From Luscinia megarhynchos (taxonomy: Eukaryota > Chordata > Aves > Passeriformes > Turdidae), in the NCBI GenBank assembly GCA_034336665.1, contig JAPFBE010000013.1, positions 19,881,056-19,945,055 on the forward strand: a DNA stretch of 64,000 nt. The letters run 5' to 3'. A model generated the notes under the pieces. The model saw only the letters and a list, made by a program, of their open reading frames with translations. It ran no database searches and was not told the DNA's origin. Shown here one piece after another: positions 63,393 through 64,000 of this stretch (positions are counted from its first letter, which is position 1; the number at the start of each line of letters is the position of its first letter). A program made the translations under genes and the position numbers.

Positions 63393-63620
63393 TACACTGT
63401 CTCAATTGGAAGTGACCTACAGTGACCATGCAGTCCAATGGCCTAACCACTTCTGGGCTTTTCTGTTTTAAGAAAGTTCATACAGAGCATGTGCTGCCTA
63501 GGCCATTCACATGTACATTAGCACGCTCTTTGCTTGATTTCCTCTAACCTGATGTCCAGCTTATCCAGTATTCCTTGCAGAGACATACCAGCTGAGACTC
63601 TGAGAAATATTTAGATGCTT
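63393..63620 (-). mobile_element. Diverged CR1 3-prime end, minus orientation
   Basis: tctcaattggaagtgacctacagtgacca, then tgcagtccaatggcctaacca and cttctgggc, resembles the reverse complement of a CR1 subfamily 3-prime end. It is more diverged than the copies at 19.1 and 37.7 kb and its far end is unclear. Confidence 0.65.
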
Positions 63621-64000
63621 GACTTGATTAAGGCTGAACTCCATTGACTTTGGCCAAGGTTCACAAGCTGGTAAGACTGAAATCAATGTTGTTCAGGTAT
63701 GGAACTCAGAAGGACAAAGAAAAACCTGCTGGCTCTGATCCACAGGCACTTGCTTTAGTTTTTTATTTTCAGCATGTGGGCAGCTCTGTGCCTTTTCTAA
63801 TCTTCTCAAAGCATTACTATTCAGGGCATCAGCTGAACACATACCAGAACCCTGAAATGTGAGAAATAAAGTAGCAGTCCCTTGTGTAACTACTGTCTTG
63901 AAAAGTAAATCTAAGCACAAGCACTATTTTGTGTTTGATAATGTGTTATTAGCAGAACTCCTCCTGCCTACAGTTCAAATCAACAACTCTGGCACAAAGT
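63621..64000. other. Unassigned DNA at the window end
   Basis: Overlapping frames on both strands (63644-63862 and 63693-63920) show no recognisable domain; nothing can be supported. Confidence 0.3.

Overview
This window looks like vertebrate nuclear DNA from a bird, probably a passerine. It is AT-rich, has no dense coding, and carries CR1 non-LTR retrotransposon fragments (one ends in the ATTCTATG-type CR1 tail) and several solo LTRs of families I associate with avian endogenous retroviruses. There are no bacterial features. Most open frames are chance frames in introns, repeats or intergenic DNA.

The only genes I can support lie in the first 16 kb: two minus-strand copies of a C-class chemokine, XCL1 (lymphotactin). 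Each copy has three coding exons. Exon 1 (70 coding nt) gives the signal peptide. Exon 2 (118 nt) carries the single N-terminal cysteine. Exon 3 carries the second cysteine and the C-terminal helix. Copy B is complete (exons 15760-15829, 13217-13334, 12406-12511) and encodes 97 residues with exactly two cysteines 37 residues apart, the C-chemokine arrangement. Copy A has exon 1 (3214-3283) and exon 2 (616-733); by alignment with copy B its exon 3 lies just left of base 1. A third, orphan exon 3 (11031-11268) has TGA in place of the invariant second cysteine but keeps an open, Ser/Thr/Asn-containing tail.

Copies A and B sit in a duplicated block (about 1-4595 and 12595-17660) with patchy identity: near-identical stretches alternate with clearly diverged ones, which suggests gene conversion. 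One transition falls inside exon 2, so the mature N-termini differ strongly while the rest of the exon is identical. A 562-bp solo LTR (16943-17504, target duplication CATG) is present only in copy B, with an empty site in copy A.

From 4.6 to 11 kb there is a 1.38-kb solo LTR and unassigned DNA. From 17.7 kb to the end I found no convincing exon. That stretch holds CR1 fragments (19.1, 27.0, 35.3, 37.7-39.0, 41.2, 60.9 and 63.4 kb), two solo LTRs (42.05 and 58.56 kb), a G4T6-type G/T tract followed by a long A/C tract (20.5-21.0 kb), and simple pyrimidine or AT tracts. The two chemokine genes would be expected to act as secreted ligands of an XCR1-type receptor; their separate promoters and N-termini suggest possible functional divergence.
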